From Boswellia sacra (taxonomy: Eukaryota > Streptophyta > Magnoliopsida > Sapindales > Burseraceae), in the NCBI GenBank assembly GCA_013180625.2, contig SNVD02004786.1:144103-208102 (forward strand): a stretch of 64,000 bases of DNA, written 5' to 3'. The translations under genes and the position numbers were made by a program. The notes under the pieces were generated by a model. That model had not been told where the DNA came from. It worked only from the letters and a program-made list of their open reading frames with translations, and searched no databases. Position 1 is the first letter of the stretch; the number at the start of each line of letters is the position of its first letter. Shown here piece by piece: positions 35,301 to 46,933 of the stretch.

Positions 35301-38119
35301 CTAAGCATGCCAGGCTCGTAAAACGGATTGAACACAAACTAGCTGTTGTAAGTGCAATGTTGTCTTCTAGATAGCCAGATGCTTTGAGAAGTATTTGGTG
35401 AAAATATAGATATTTCTAAATGAACTGAAAACCAAAAGCCTAAGCTGGTAGGAAAAGGACCAACTGTACTATTTTAATCCTGAATAGATAGCCCTATCTT
35501 TTGTCTAATTTAATTAAAGCACTTTTTATGTGGATCTGGACACACAAACACCGACTTTTAGTTTATTTAAAATAATGATGATTTTGGATATGTGACTTAG
35601 TTGTTAAATTTTGAGTTAGGACTACCAACAATCCCGTTAGGTTATGCAGGATAAGGAATGCCCAAAAATAGTGATGGGATGGGAAGGAGAAAGGGAATAG
35701 AGAGAGATCTGCAAGGGCAGAGAGGGTGGTGAGAGAAATTTTAAGAACAGAATTTTGTGTTCAAGAGTTAGGAGAAAAATTATTTACAAATTAAAGCTAA
35801 TTGAAGCCTAAGGCTGCACTGTATGGGATGCATCATCATCGTTATTATATCTTTGCAGTTGAGCAGTCTCTAATTGTGGAAATCACATCTGGTAGCTTCC
35901 CAATGTGAAGCAGGTGTATTTTGACTAATGGTCATGTTTCTGAATAGTGCTTCTTTCAAATTAATGTTTGGGTCTTTTGTCTCATATTTTGTTGGATCAC
36001 CAATTTTGTCCATTTGCTTTCATGGGACTTAAGGAGTTTTTTAGGGGATTTTGAGTATCTTGCTTTGATGTGCTGGCCATGAGTTGTTGAGATTAAATAC
36101 ACATTTCAACTGGATGCTTGTGGTAGTTGTTATCTAAGAAGTTGTGCAAATTTGTTATTGGTTCATTATTTGCCTCATTGAGTTAATACTTGTTTGAATT
36201 TTTGAATGCATTAACAGGCACAAGCCAAAAAACTTAGAGCAGAGAGACTATTAGCGAAAATAGAAGCCTCCATGGTTCCTTCTGGTCCTGATTATGACCA
36301 AGAAACAATCACCGATGAGGAACGGGTCATGTTTCGTAGGGTTGGTTTAAGAATGAAAGCATACTTACCTCTTGGTGAGTATCCCTTAGCATGTCGATTG
36401 AAAATTAAACGTGAACTTAAGCTCTAATGAACTCTTATGATGATTCATCAGGCATTCGTGGTGTTTTTGATGGTGTCATTGAGAATATGCATTTGCATTG
36501 GAAGTACAGAGAACTTGTGAAACTAATATCCAAACAAAAGACCCTTGCATTTGTTGAAGATACGGCAAGGTTATTGGAATATGAGAGTGGTGGAATACTA
36601 GTGGCAATAGAAAGAGTTCCGAAAGGATTTGCTTTAATTTACTATCGTGGGAAAAATTATAGGCGGCCCATTAGCTTGAGGCCAAGAAACCTTCTGACTA
36701 AGGCAAAAGCATTAAAGCGCTCCGTGGCCATGCAACGGCATGAGGTTTATTCTTTTAAGCCCCTTTTTTCTTTCATTTTACACGACTATTGCTTTTTTTA
36801 TTTATGTACTCTTATTTTACAATAATATCATATTAATAATGCAGGCTCTCAGTCAGCATATATCTGAGCTGGAGATGGCCATAGAGCAAATGAAGAATGA
36901 AATTGTCAGTAATGGTTTTCTTCCTTACCTCTCTATTAAAAAGGAAAAAATTGTGTTCTGTATAATATGCAGATAGGTAGGCATATTTCATAATTTATTC
37001 TTTGGCTAGACTATCTGCCTGAAACCATACTGATCTTACTCGTCTTGTGGGAACCTGGTAAAGTTGAACCTCAGTGTTATATGCAAGTGCTTGCTAGGCA
37101 GACACTGTAAATCTTCCTTCAGCTCAAAGTATTGTGGAAGGGACCATTCTCATAAAAAACTTGCCTCTTGGTTTGATAATCTATTGCATTTAGTTAATTA
37201 TGATCATCATATAGAGCATGGAGGAAAATGACACCTGAGGATATTAAAAGGGCATTATTATTACAATGATCCCAATTTGAAAAAGTGGCTAGGGAAACTG
37301 ACAGCAATACCTGTCCTTTGAAATATTAAAGCAAGAACTTTCCGTTATCAAATGCTTTATGCTTAGGAAAATGAAAACAGAGTTAATAGGATCTTGATTG
37401 TCTCTCTATTGACTTATTTTTTCACTATCATCATTATCAACATTTTTCTTTTTCACCCTTTATAAATTAAGCCAGTTGAAGAGTTTGGTTGATATTTTGA
37501 TATTTTTGGGCTATGTTTCTTGGTGATTTGCAGGGTGTTTCCCAAGATGTACAGGATGGAAATACTAGGAGGTCAGACAACCATGGCCAGTTTGATCATG
37601 TGTCAGAATTTTCCGAAGTGAGAATCTGCTTGACTCTGCCTACTAGCTGATTGGTATATCTTATTTAATGTGGCGAGGATATGCCTCATGGAGTGAATCC
37701 CTTGATCTCCTTTCTCCTTTTTTCTTTTTTTCAGCCAAGTTGTATATAATTCCAAATCTCTCTGTCAGCAAGGACCAAAACACCGGACATCCTTTGAGAG
37801 ATGAATAAATATTTTCTTTCTGGGGAAAAAAAATTCTCTTCTTGAGTTCTTGGGTGGGTGGGGTGCTTTCAGGGTTAAATCTTATGGATATAACTTTTTG
37901 ACTCCTAATATCCTTTATATGTGTTATTACCAGTAAAGAAAGTATTTCCTTACACTCACAAGTAACTTACTATCTGTTTTGCAGAGTGAAGATGAAGATA
38001 CAGACATGGAATCTGATGGTGACTATGTTTCTGATGGCAACTTTGATTGGGGGGTTGATGAAGATTCTCAATTGTCATGCCCTGAAATTAATGTTAATTC
38101 TTATAGCGAGAATGATTGA
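32323..38119 (+). CDS. CFM3: CRM-domain organellar group II intron splicing factor (CFM3 type)
   Basis: An 837-residue protein from nine exons: 32323-33162, 33551-34019, 34097-34227, 35003-35347, 36218-36374, 36452-36744, 36845-36904, 37534-37617, 37985-38119. The N-terminus ([13 protein letters not shown]..., rich in Ser/Thr/Leu and poor in acidic residues) looks like a plastid transit peptide. An acidic linker follows ([14 protein letters not shown]), then PWERE. Three CRM RNA-binding domains: ~207-305 ([27 protein letters not shown]), ~413-515 ([28 protein letters not shown]) and ~625-725 ([29 protein letters not shown]), then an acidic Ser/Asp tail. Members act with CAF proteins in splicing of chloroplast (and some mitochondrial) introns. 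Two intron junctions fall in phase 1 inside CRM loops (LG|R, LG|I). Possible 3'-UTR intron at 38182-38538. The exact paralogue (CFM3 versus CFM2) rests on the N-terminal sequence and is likely but not proven. Confidence 0.92.
34340..34495 (+). mobile_element. Possible tRNA-derived SINE in intron 3 of the CRM gene
   Basis: The head carries box A-like TTGGTCTCATGATTGAGG and box B-like GGGTTTAAATCTCG at tRNA-like spacing. The tail ends in a TA run and an A-rich tract (TATATATATAAAAAAAAAAA). It is same-sense with the gene. No clear target duplication because of the flanking AT repeats. Confidence 0.45.
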
Positions 38120-38181
38120 CAAATTTCCTCAGTGTCTTAAGTGACTGGAGCCAATTTTGTTACTGCCTATATTCAGTTCAG

Positions 38182-38538
38182 GTAATCATTATTTTCATTT
38201 TAAATTTGATCATTTGGCCTTTCGAATTTTCATCATCCTAAAGTATCTAGCTTGTTTCTTATGTAATGAATTACATCTTAGCCTAGGGATATTATTTGGA
38301 CATTTGTTAAACAGGATCAGATGCTAGGTCCTAATTAGATTTGCTGCCCAAAAGTTCCCTTTTGGCACTGTAATTTATATACAAAGAAAATCCTGCCATC
38401 GAACCATGTGGTGAGGTAGCAATTCCAGTAAATATTGATTAGCCTTTTAGCTGGTAGCTTTAAATGTCTCCTTTTGGTCGATGTTGGATAGTTTTTTGAT
38501 CTACTTCCATATTTCTTAAGTCTCTTTTCTTTGGGCAG
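38182..38538 (+). other. Probable 3'-UTR intron of the CRM gene
   Basis: AG|GTAATCATT at the start and TCTTTTCTTTGGGCAG|G at the end fit plant splice sites just after the stop codon. Inferred from signals alone. Confidence 0.4.
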
Positions 38539-41283
38539 GTTCAGTGATTTGGTTTGTGGATAGCTTGCATTACATGGTGGATGATCATTGTTACTCTGCT
38601 CTCTTAAACATTAATGGAGCTGTAGTTTTCATCACCTTTTGTTGGTATTGTGCTTGAGAGTTGAGTAAAGCAAAACAAGTCCTTGCAGAAAGTCTAATCT
38701 AACGACGTCTCAATGCTATCCTGGCACAACATGGCAACATGGAAAACGGCTGATTGTGAATAAGCTTGAGGCAATGTTCCTCTCCCTATCCTGTTTTTGC
38801 TGTTACCATTTTCACCATTTTTCGTGTTTGATTTGTACACATGTTATAGATATGTAATTATTGTGTAAAACACAACAAACTTGTATCCAATGATCAGAGG
38901 AAAGCTAATCATATTGTTTGGCCTGTCAGAATCATTTTACATAATTACATGTACTTTATGGAAACTAGCAGTTCAAACCAGAAAGATTGAATAGGATATT
39001 TTTGAAGATGTTCCAAGATGAAGATAATGTATTGTGAGGTAAAATAAGTGCTTTTGCATATTAAAAGGAACAATTGTGTATTTATATTTTGGGTTTCTTT
39101 GTGCATTCATGTGATTTCAAAGTTAATTTATCGTTTTGTACAGTTTAAATCTGTTATATTCAATCTGTCTCGGTCGAGAAAAATCTTTCATTTTGTTCCA
39201 GGCTGAAGGCTAAAGCAATGAAAAAAAGACAGTTTCATTAAAACATTTCAAAATTGAGTCGTTTCAATTCAATTAGATTGCTTTGGTCACGATTGAATTT
39301 GTATCTTGCTAAGAAGAGTAAATGCCAAAATGAGAATGTATAGCATACATTTGATGATAAAATTATTATAATAATCGGTAAGCATTTTTTTTTTCTAATC
39401 TAAAAATTAAGGTCATTGAATTGCTAAGCTAATATACTAAAATATATTTTTTATTTAATCCTGATACGCAGAGATAACTTTGCCATCTCTGCAAGTTTTT
39501 ACTCCTATTTCGTCTGTGCTCATGAACTCTGATTACTCTTCCTGTTCAAATTTGTGTTGGGGGGATAGATTGATGAATAATTATCTCGATTATGAATAGG
39601 AAAAGAATTAAAAAACAGTTTCTTTTAAATTTTAGGTATTCTTTCTAGAGGAACCATAAATGATACTTAATGTTGAACCACAAATATCATTCTTTCGGTG
39701 CTATCGTTTTACACACACCTTCTGCAGATTGATGCTCCACATTCCGCAAAATTGATAATATAATAACAGTAATGTCATATAACTCAATCGATCCATTAAT
39801 TTTCTTTCCCTTTTTCCAAATACCTTAACATCATGTGTAAAGCTGTGAAATCACCAGGAACTGTAGAAATTTGAGAAAATGCAAAAAAAAAAAAAGGTCA
39901 AATCTTAGGAGCAGTTATAAGTTTGAGCAAAATCCTAAAGTTCTTTTAATCACCTCAATGTCAAGTTATTGACCACTACTATGTTGAGTTGGCCAACTGG
40001 ATAGCTTGACACCTTACTAAACGTTAGTTCAATATCACTAGACGTCTAAATAAGCGACTATCAAGCTGTTGAGCTGTTAAGCGGTACTTAATACTCGTCC
40101 AGCTTGAGTTTTGTCCCTACATTTAGGAAACTAAGATTAATTTGAAAATTTGACACTGAACATGGATAGCTAATAAAAAAAAAAAAAAAAAGAGGTAGTG
40201 TTTGATTAGGCAATCAAAACAATTTAGAAATTCCACAATACTCAAAACAGTCTTCCAAACTTGGACTACTTTTTGTATTTTCCGAAAAATTTTCTTGCTC
40301 TCTCTCATTTTCCTGGTATCCAGACATTGTGCGTACAACAAAAGCAACAACTAAAGAAACGGTATATGTTGAAACCTGTAATATACATTTAACCAAAAAT
40401 TTACAAAGAAACAGTCCATCAGTATTTCATTTTTCTTCTTATTTTCATAATAACCAAACACAATCCCTAAAGCCTACAACTTTCATTGCATCAAAAGGCA
40501 ACGAGAACTTGTAAGAAATAGTATATCATCATTTTTATTACAAAGCAACTGTCATTTTTGTGGATGATGGTGATCATAATTGCAGTAGATCATGTTGTAT
40601 GATGCATGATGAATTGAAATGGAGGCTTTGAGAGAAATTACCAATTGCTTGGAGATCAAGCAATGAAGATTAATGCTAGGCAGAAGGCAAGAGAAAGCTA
40701 AGTAACTAAACTACACAGACGATACAACTAAACTATTCAATGAACTTTATATCGTGATGTAACACATTCTCATTAAATAGAGAACATAATAGTTTGTTAT
40801 AACTTCATTTATTATTTAATTATTCCGATTATGATATACAAATTAATTACATATGCAACATTACCCTTTAATCATTTGTTATTTATTATAAGTTGGTTGT
40901 CATCCAATGATATTCTTCATTTATATTCTGCCAAGTATTTATTCCGAGTCATTGGCGTTAACAGATTGATTAGTAACAAGAACAAGAACAGAATTTGATG
41001 ATGATAACGATAATCATAATAATTAAAACATGATACCATGAAAGAGATTATGAGAAAATGTCATCAGGAAACCAATTTCCTAATGCAGAATGCTCAGAAT
41101 TACAATATAAAAGGACTCTTTATGCATGTTGAGTTGTGATATCTAGGATCAGATCTTGAATCAACTTTCTCAGTGGCTATCCGTAGTTAAATCCTTATCT
41201 CTATCACAAAAATTGCACTACGAGAAGTTTAATGTTGCTGTACTCTTTCAAAAAAAAAAAAAAAAAAATCAACTATCACCCTT
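38539..41283. other. Spacer between two convergent genes
   Basis: 3' untranslated sequence of both genes plus AT-rich spacer. Apart from the possible MITE at 40193-40471, no exon-like reading is seen. Confidence 0.4.
40193..40471. mobile_element. Possible small MITE
   Basis: The left edge GGTAGTGTTTGATTAGGCA and the reverse complement of the right edge (GGGATTGTGTTTGGTTATTA) are similar. 'GTGTTTGGTTA'-type ends are common in plant MITEs. No clean target duplication was found, so the call is weak. Confidence 0.3.
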
Positions 41284-44200
41284 TCATTGCCGTAGAATCT
41301 GCTGAAGCTGAAGCACTTGATTCCTCTGCTCTGGGGGCAATAGGTTAATCTGATCTGGTGTCAGGCTCATGACCTGCTGGAGTAGTGCCTTCTCCATCTC
41401 AGGACTCAACTACACATTGGCCAGGAGAAAAAGTCAAATACTGATGTGGAAATGAGAGCAATAGAACTCTGCCTGACATGGAATTTTGAAAAGTTAAGAT
41501 AAATTACCGATGCTGGGCGAGGGAGCTGATTGCCTTGACCCATCTGACCAGGACCTACTGATGAAGATCCTGGAAGCTGTGTCATTGCCGAGTTATCTAG
41601 AGGACCAGACATCCAGGATCCTCGATCTACTTGCACAGGACCACCAATCTGATTGCTAAACTCTGTTCCCAAATGAGAACCTCCTGCCTGAATAAGCATT
41701 GAGTGAACTCATTAAGTCAAGGTACATGGACCAAATCAAATTTAATAAACTACAGTGTTTATATGCCACTTTGGATAACATTCAATAAAGTGAATTATTT
41801 ATTATACAAAGTGCCAGTAAAAATATAAAAAAGGCAGCAATCTTATGGTTCATAAAAGTCTAAGAGCCATTCATTATCCTCCAAACCCCTCTGCCGCCAC
41901 CCACCATCCCCCCACCACCCCCCCACCAATTTAAAAAAAAAAAAAAAGAAGCTCAAAAATAGAAGTCCAGTATAGTTTAGATTTCATAAAATATTCCTCC
42001 ACTATCAAAAGTAGGATGCTGAGCAAACCCAAACAATCATCATTGCTAACCAACCTTATGAAAACTTAAAATGAGACAGAATGAATCAAACAGTTCATAA
42101 ATAACACCTAACAGCACGCATACATACCTGATACAGTGATTGAGGTGGTGGCTGATTTGGAAGCGGTGGCTGTCCCTGTGGGAATGTAGGCCCAATATTA
42201 GCTGGAGGCTTGGCACCTGACTGAACAGTTTACACAGAAATTATTTCAAATAAGTTACATCTGATACACTGAAAATGATTGTGAACTAATATTTAACTTA
42301 CATGAAACACAGGCTGTGAAGGATGATTTTGAGCACCAGGGTGTTGGAAACCCACATTAGGCCCCATTTGAGGGGCATATTGATGATGGAAAGATTGCAT
42401 AGAAGATGGTCTTGGTTGGGGTGGTAATGGTGGTTGCAGTGGTAGATGGGTTAGTCCTGTTGACTGCAATGGTTGCTGCAATTGGCTGGAGGCAGTAGGC
42501 ATTTGTGGTTGATGAACCGAAGGTGGCTGAGAAGCAGAATGATGAGAAAGTGGGGGCATGCTAGATGGTTGAGAGATTTGTGTCACTAGGGGATTCATAT
42601 GGGCCTTAGGCTGTTGGGGCATCTGTAAGGCATGGGAATGCAATGGCTGAGACTGAACAGCAGGCACAGATGCAGATGCCATTGGCATTGCTGGTTGGTT
42701 CTGGTGTTGCTTTCTTATCGAAGTTTGGGTCTGAGATGCACTTGTTTGGTCCTGCAAACCAACTTGACCAGGCAAAGTGTGTTGTGCCTGTATATTTGAC
42801 TGCTGAAGTGGCTGTGCTGATTGCTGAGGATGCTGTGTTGCCGGTGGCTGGATACTTGGAACCTAAAATAGCACAAGTTGAGGACATACAAAGGTACACC
42901 ATTGCAAAGCTTAGAAAAAGAATTTTATAAAGTCTAAAAGCATACCACAATAGGAGGCTTTACCATCCCAAGCATAATTTGTGCCTGGGTAAAACAAAAT
43001 AAATGAAAGAAATTTAGGTTAGTGATCAAAGGAGCAGTTGCCAATGAAACCAAGTATTTAACCAATTAAAGCCGAAATCAACCACTAACTAGAATGGTAA
43101 TTATCAAGAAATATGTATAGAGAAGCAAGGCCACTGAGTCAAAAATAAAACCATAATGACACAGATGAGATATCAGCGTTCCCTAACACCATCTCCTGTA
43201 TTCCATGATTAACTAATAATTAACACAAACCTAAACTTTTCCTCCTAAAGTCACAATACTTTCTCTCAACAAATTTTAATCATTTATGTAAGAATATCAG
43301 AGACCAAAACAAATTCCTCAAATATATACTCAACCATCTTTATTTATTTAATGTTTTCTTAATTAATAAGCCATCACTCATTGCCAGCAACCAGCAAAAA
43401 CCTAGACAGCAAATAAATGGACAATTGCAACCCTAAAACTTCAGCAAAAAAATTACCGTGAAAACAATAGCCTCATACATCCTTCGCATTTCCTCCTTTT
43501 AAGTGACATTAAGACTTCTTTCCTTTCTTTATTTTGAGTGATGCTAGGTATACAACCAAATTGTACAACCTAATTCATACAACCTGGCATGATACAAATT
43601 TACTGAGCAAGTGAAAATGAAAAATAAATTAAATAAATTTTAGTAAATAACGTGAGATCCAACCATCCAATTACTTTGTGTCAAGTCAGGTTGTGTAAGG
43701 TGAATTGTACAATTTGGTTGTATACCTATCATTACTGTTTTGTTTTATTTCTTATTTTTAAAAGTAAGACCTTAGAAATATATAGCACATTGCAAGACTT
43801 GGCACTTGGAAAGAATTTTCTTTTAAATATGCAGTGATTCCTTCAACCTTTAATGGTGGAACGCTGTATGGGGGGGTGGGCTGGGTGGGGGTGGGGGTGG
43901 GGGGTGGGCCGGTGCGCGGGGGTGATGAACATAATACAACCAAACAATAACTAACATAATCAACAATTATGGAAGTACATGATATCCCCATATCATGACA
44001 ACGTTGAACTAATTCAAATCAAGAAAAATGCTTCAAAAATATTACATGAAATGGCTAAATATTTATTTATTTTCTAATTATAATTAAGGAATATCTAATA
44101 GTTAAACTAAAATATATTTTGAATTTAGTAATGGCAGGACTTGATTCATAAAATTTAACCCTAATTGGAGTGTAATATCAAAATAAGAAAATAAGACTAA

Positions 44201-44603
44201 ATTTGACACATAAGACAAGAAGCAAAACAGAAAGAAAAAAAATTAAAAATTTATTTATTTATAAGAACAAAATTATAGCTTTTTAATTAAAAATAATTTT
44301 AAAAAATAAAAAATTGAAACCTGAAAAAGAGCTTTGGTCAAGAGAGGGTTCTGAATTAGGATTTGTCTCGCTTGTTGCTGGTTCTGTTCGATCAACGTCT
44401 GCTTTCACCATAAGAACAAAACAAATAATAAATAATAAATATATAATTAACGGATATTGACTATTTTCTATGATTATTGAGTGAGAGAGAGAGGAGAAGA
44501 GAGAGAGTGCCTTCATTTGAGACATGATGTCGTACAGCTGGTTCTTTGACATTCCGGCGAGGCTTGCCGGTAAGCCGTCACCGGCTAGTTGCTTTCCCGC
44601 CAT
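41284..44603 (-). CDS. ESP1: CstF64-like mRNA 3'-end processing protein lacking the RRM (ESP1 type)
   Basis: A 389-residue protein from seven phase-0 exons (minus strand): 44511-44603, 44321-44398, 42946-42984, 42302-42862, 42128-42220, 41508-41687, 41284-41409. It begins MAGKQLAGDGLPASLAGMSK, followed by the conserved hinge NQLYDIMSQMK|TLIEQNQQQA, RQILIQNPLLTKALFQ|A, QIMLGMVKPP. The centre is a long Gln/Pro/Ser-rich low-complexity region (~70-330). The C-terminus is the CstF64 three-helix domain (LSPEMEKALLQQVMSLT, PDQINLLPPEQRNQVLQLQQ, ILRQ). The N-terminal RRM of true CstF64 is absent: the protein starts at the hinge, as in Arabidopsis ESP1, a factor linked to 3'-end processing and RNA silencing. 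The hinge binds CstF77/symplekin in the known complex, so this protein could join the complex without contacting RNA (inference). The start is the only ATG before the hinge. Intron 1 has a GC donor. Confidence 0.9.
41885..41928 (-). other. G-rich (quadruplex-prone) tract in an intron of the ESP1-type gene
   Basis: The transcript strand reads GGTGGGGGGGTGGTGGGGGG followed by ATGGTGGGTGGCGGCAGAGGGG: four or more G-runs with short loops, in the intron between exons 5 and 6. It is followed on the plus strand by an A-rich run. Confidence 0.7.
43537..43736. mobile_element. 200-bp inverted-repeat MITE in intron 3 of the ESP1-type gene
   Basis: The left arm AGTGATGCTAGGTATACAAC and the reverse complement of the right arm (AGTAATGATAGGTATACAAC) match, and the similarity continues (CAAATTGTACAA, then CATACAACCTG versus TACACAACCTG) for about 55 bases per arm. 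No obvious target duplication and no coding frame. Short size and long arms fit a MITE that could form a hairpin in the pre-mRNA. Confidence 0.72.
43870..43922 (+). other. G-rich tract on the plus strand in intron 3 of the ESP1-type gene
   Basis: Runs of 3-7 G separated by one or two bases (GGGGGGGTGGGCTGGGTGGG, GGTGGGGGTGGGGGGTGGG), with quadruplex potential on the strand opposite the transcript's sequence. Confidence 0.7.
44399..44510 (-). other. GC-AG intron 1 of the ESP1-type gene
   Basis: The coding strand reads ATGTCTCAAATGAAG, then GCACTCTCTC; the acceptor is ATGGTGAAAGCAG before ACGTTGATCGAACAG. Only this junction joins SQMK to TLIEQN. No GT donor keeps the conserved hinge. The donor is followed by a CT-rich stretch. 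Confidence 0.78.
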
Positions 44604-44639
44604 TGTCCGTGCCTCTGAGAGAGAGAGACTGTGAGATGG

Positions 44640-46933
44640 AGCCGATTGGGGTTTTCAGTAAATTAACGGAGATTGAGTTGGGCTCAACCACACTAATTAA
44701 AGGGAAAAAAACCTATAAGGAACGAGATACCCCGCTGTTTTTTTAGCATTACGGTTTTATTAAAAAATGCAAAGACGATTCAACCCTTATTTGTTTTATT
44801 GCCCAAAAAAAAAAAAAAATCACACCAAACCTCTTCAGGTTTGATGTCATAGACTCGTAACATTTCAAAAGTGTACACAAACACCCTTGCCATTATATAG
44901 GTTAAGTTAAACATTGTAAGGGTAAATTGGTAATGCGATACATGAATTGGTTAAAAAGAAAAATATAATTAATGCCAGTTTGACATGTGGCATGAGTAAG
45001 GATAATTTTTATTTTTAAATTACTAATAATAATTAAAAAATATTATAAATATTTTATATAATTTATTAAAAAGAATTGATATTTTAACACAAAATTATAC
45101 ATAAATTTCTAGTCATTGATCTCGACAATCCAATGATTAAAATGATCAATGAGTTGGTGACATTAAATATGACTTTTTAACTTTCAATCTTCAATATTCT
45201 ATTTAGTGAGATCAATAACCATAAAGTTGTGTCAATAAATTGAGTCAAAAGAACGCTTAAGAAAGAATATTTATACAAATTTTAGTCACTGATTTGCAAA
45301 TCAATAATTGAGAATACGAGATGATCGATGAATTTATAACTTTAAATATAACTTTTTAATTCACTATCTTTTTGCTATTATTTTTTTTACGGTGAAATAT
45401 TGGTTTGGTAATTTGATTTTGGCTTAGTGCTTTTTGTTTTTGAAATAATTTTTTTTGTTTGACTTTGTGTTTGGTTGCTCACAAAGTGGAGGAGAGAGGA
45501 AATTTTGAGTTTGTAATTTGTTTTACAAAATTTTTTTATTGGGTTTTCAAAAGAAAATTGAATGTTGAACTAAAGTGAGATATAGCTGTATATATACTTC
45601 TGTGGCTTTTATTAGATTTATGTTTTAATTAAATGCGTTTTCTACTTCGTGCTTGGATGATGAGAAATTACATGTGCGTTTTCTACTTCATGCTTGGATG
45701 CTGAGAAAGTGGTCTTGGCTATGAGAAAGTCGAGGAAAAGATAAATAAATATTTTGGAGGTTTTTTTTGTTTTAAGAAAAAATGAAAAAAATATTAAAAG
45801 TGTGATTATCTGTTGATTATACTTCCAGTTCTTAAGATATTTACTTGTAAGTGAGCTAAATTATTTAACTTTGTTTTTATGAGAAAATTTAGTTGAAAGA
45901 CAAGAAAAATTCGTGAGAAAAGATGGAATATAATTGATTATTTTAAGCTAGTTCAATTAAGTTGTAAATATTTATTTATTTTTATTTAGAATAGACAATT
46001 ATTATATTATATAACATAATATAATTTTTTATTTATTCAATAATATTTTATTAATTTAAATTATAAAAAATATTGATTGACGGTAAATCGCAGGTGTGAC
46101 ATTATTGGAAGTTGTTTAAGTACTTTATACTGGATTTGTTGCCGCTAACTTCTCGCAAGAGTCATTTAAGTCTTTGTACTGGATTTATTACCGTTAATTG
46201 CTCCCATCCAACAAACCAGCGACCCTTGACGGCAAGGGTTTTCGTGTATATTTCCGAAACGACACACGTTTTTAGACTTTTATCAAACCTCAAGGGGTTT
46301 AATTATTTTTTTCTTCAAAAATAGAGTACTTCCTTTTTTTTTTTCCTTCAAGTCCTACTTTTCATCTTATCTAACCCTTATCTTAATTTGAGAAAAATAT
46401 AATTATAATTTAAAAAAATTATTTTTTAAATACTCACTCTATTTAATATTAAATATTAAATTTTATTATATACATATTTAACATTCTCATAGTTACCTGA
46501 GAACAGATTATTTATTAAATTGTAATGGTCTTAGAATTTTCTTTTTATTTCATATGATTTTGCTATTTGTCATTCTCAAGTTAAAAGAATATGAAAAATA
46601 ATTTGAAACTCTTGATTAAAATCAATTAATTTTTATTGTTGTTTTGAAATTGCAATGTTTCACATTACTGAACAATTTTTGGAAGAGAGGAAAATAGTTT
46701 TGGGTCATATATTGTTTTAGGAAAAAATGCTAATATAATGGCAATAGTTAAGAAATTGGATTTGAACTTACGTAGTTGATTAGAGGGTATTTAGGAAAAA
46801 GTTGGAAAATAATCAACAAAGAGAGAAAATGATGGAGTTTGGAGAGGAAAAATAGAGGATAGACATAGAAATACAAGATAACGTTAGGGGTTTAGTAAAA
46901 TTATTTTTTGGAGGATAATAAAATATTGGTTAA
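44640..46933. other. Intergenic, upstream of the ESP1-type gene, with dispersed-repeat pieces
   Basis: 44604-44900 should contain the promoter of the minus-strand gene; GAGAGAGAGAGA just upstream of the ATG marks a purine-rich (CT on the sense strand) leader. 45078-45250 resembles the repeats at 2816 and 62580 (TTAACACAAAATTATACAT... TCATTGATCTCGACAATCCAATGATTAAAATGATCAATGAGTT, in part), and 45270-45360 is a second partial copy. Two related 40-base words (GCGTTTTCTACTTC(G/A)TGCTTGGATG) occur at 45635 and 45675. No gene seen. Confidence 0.4.
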
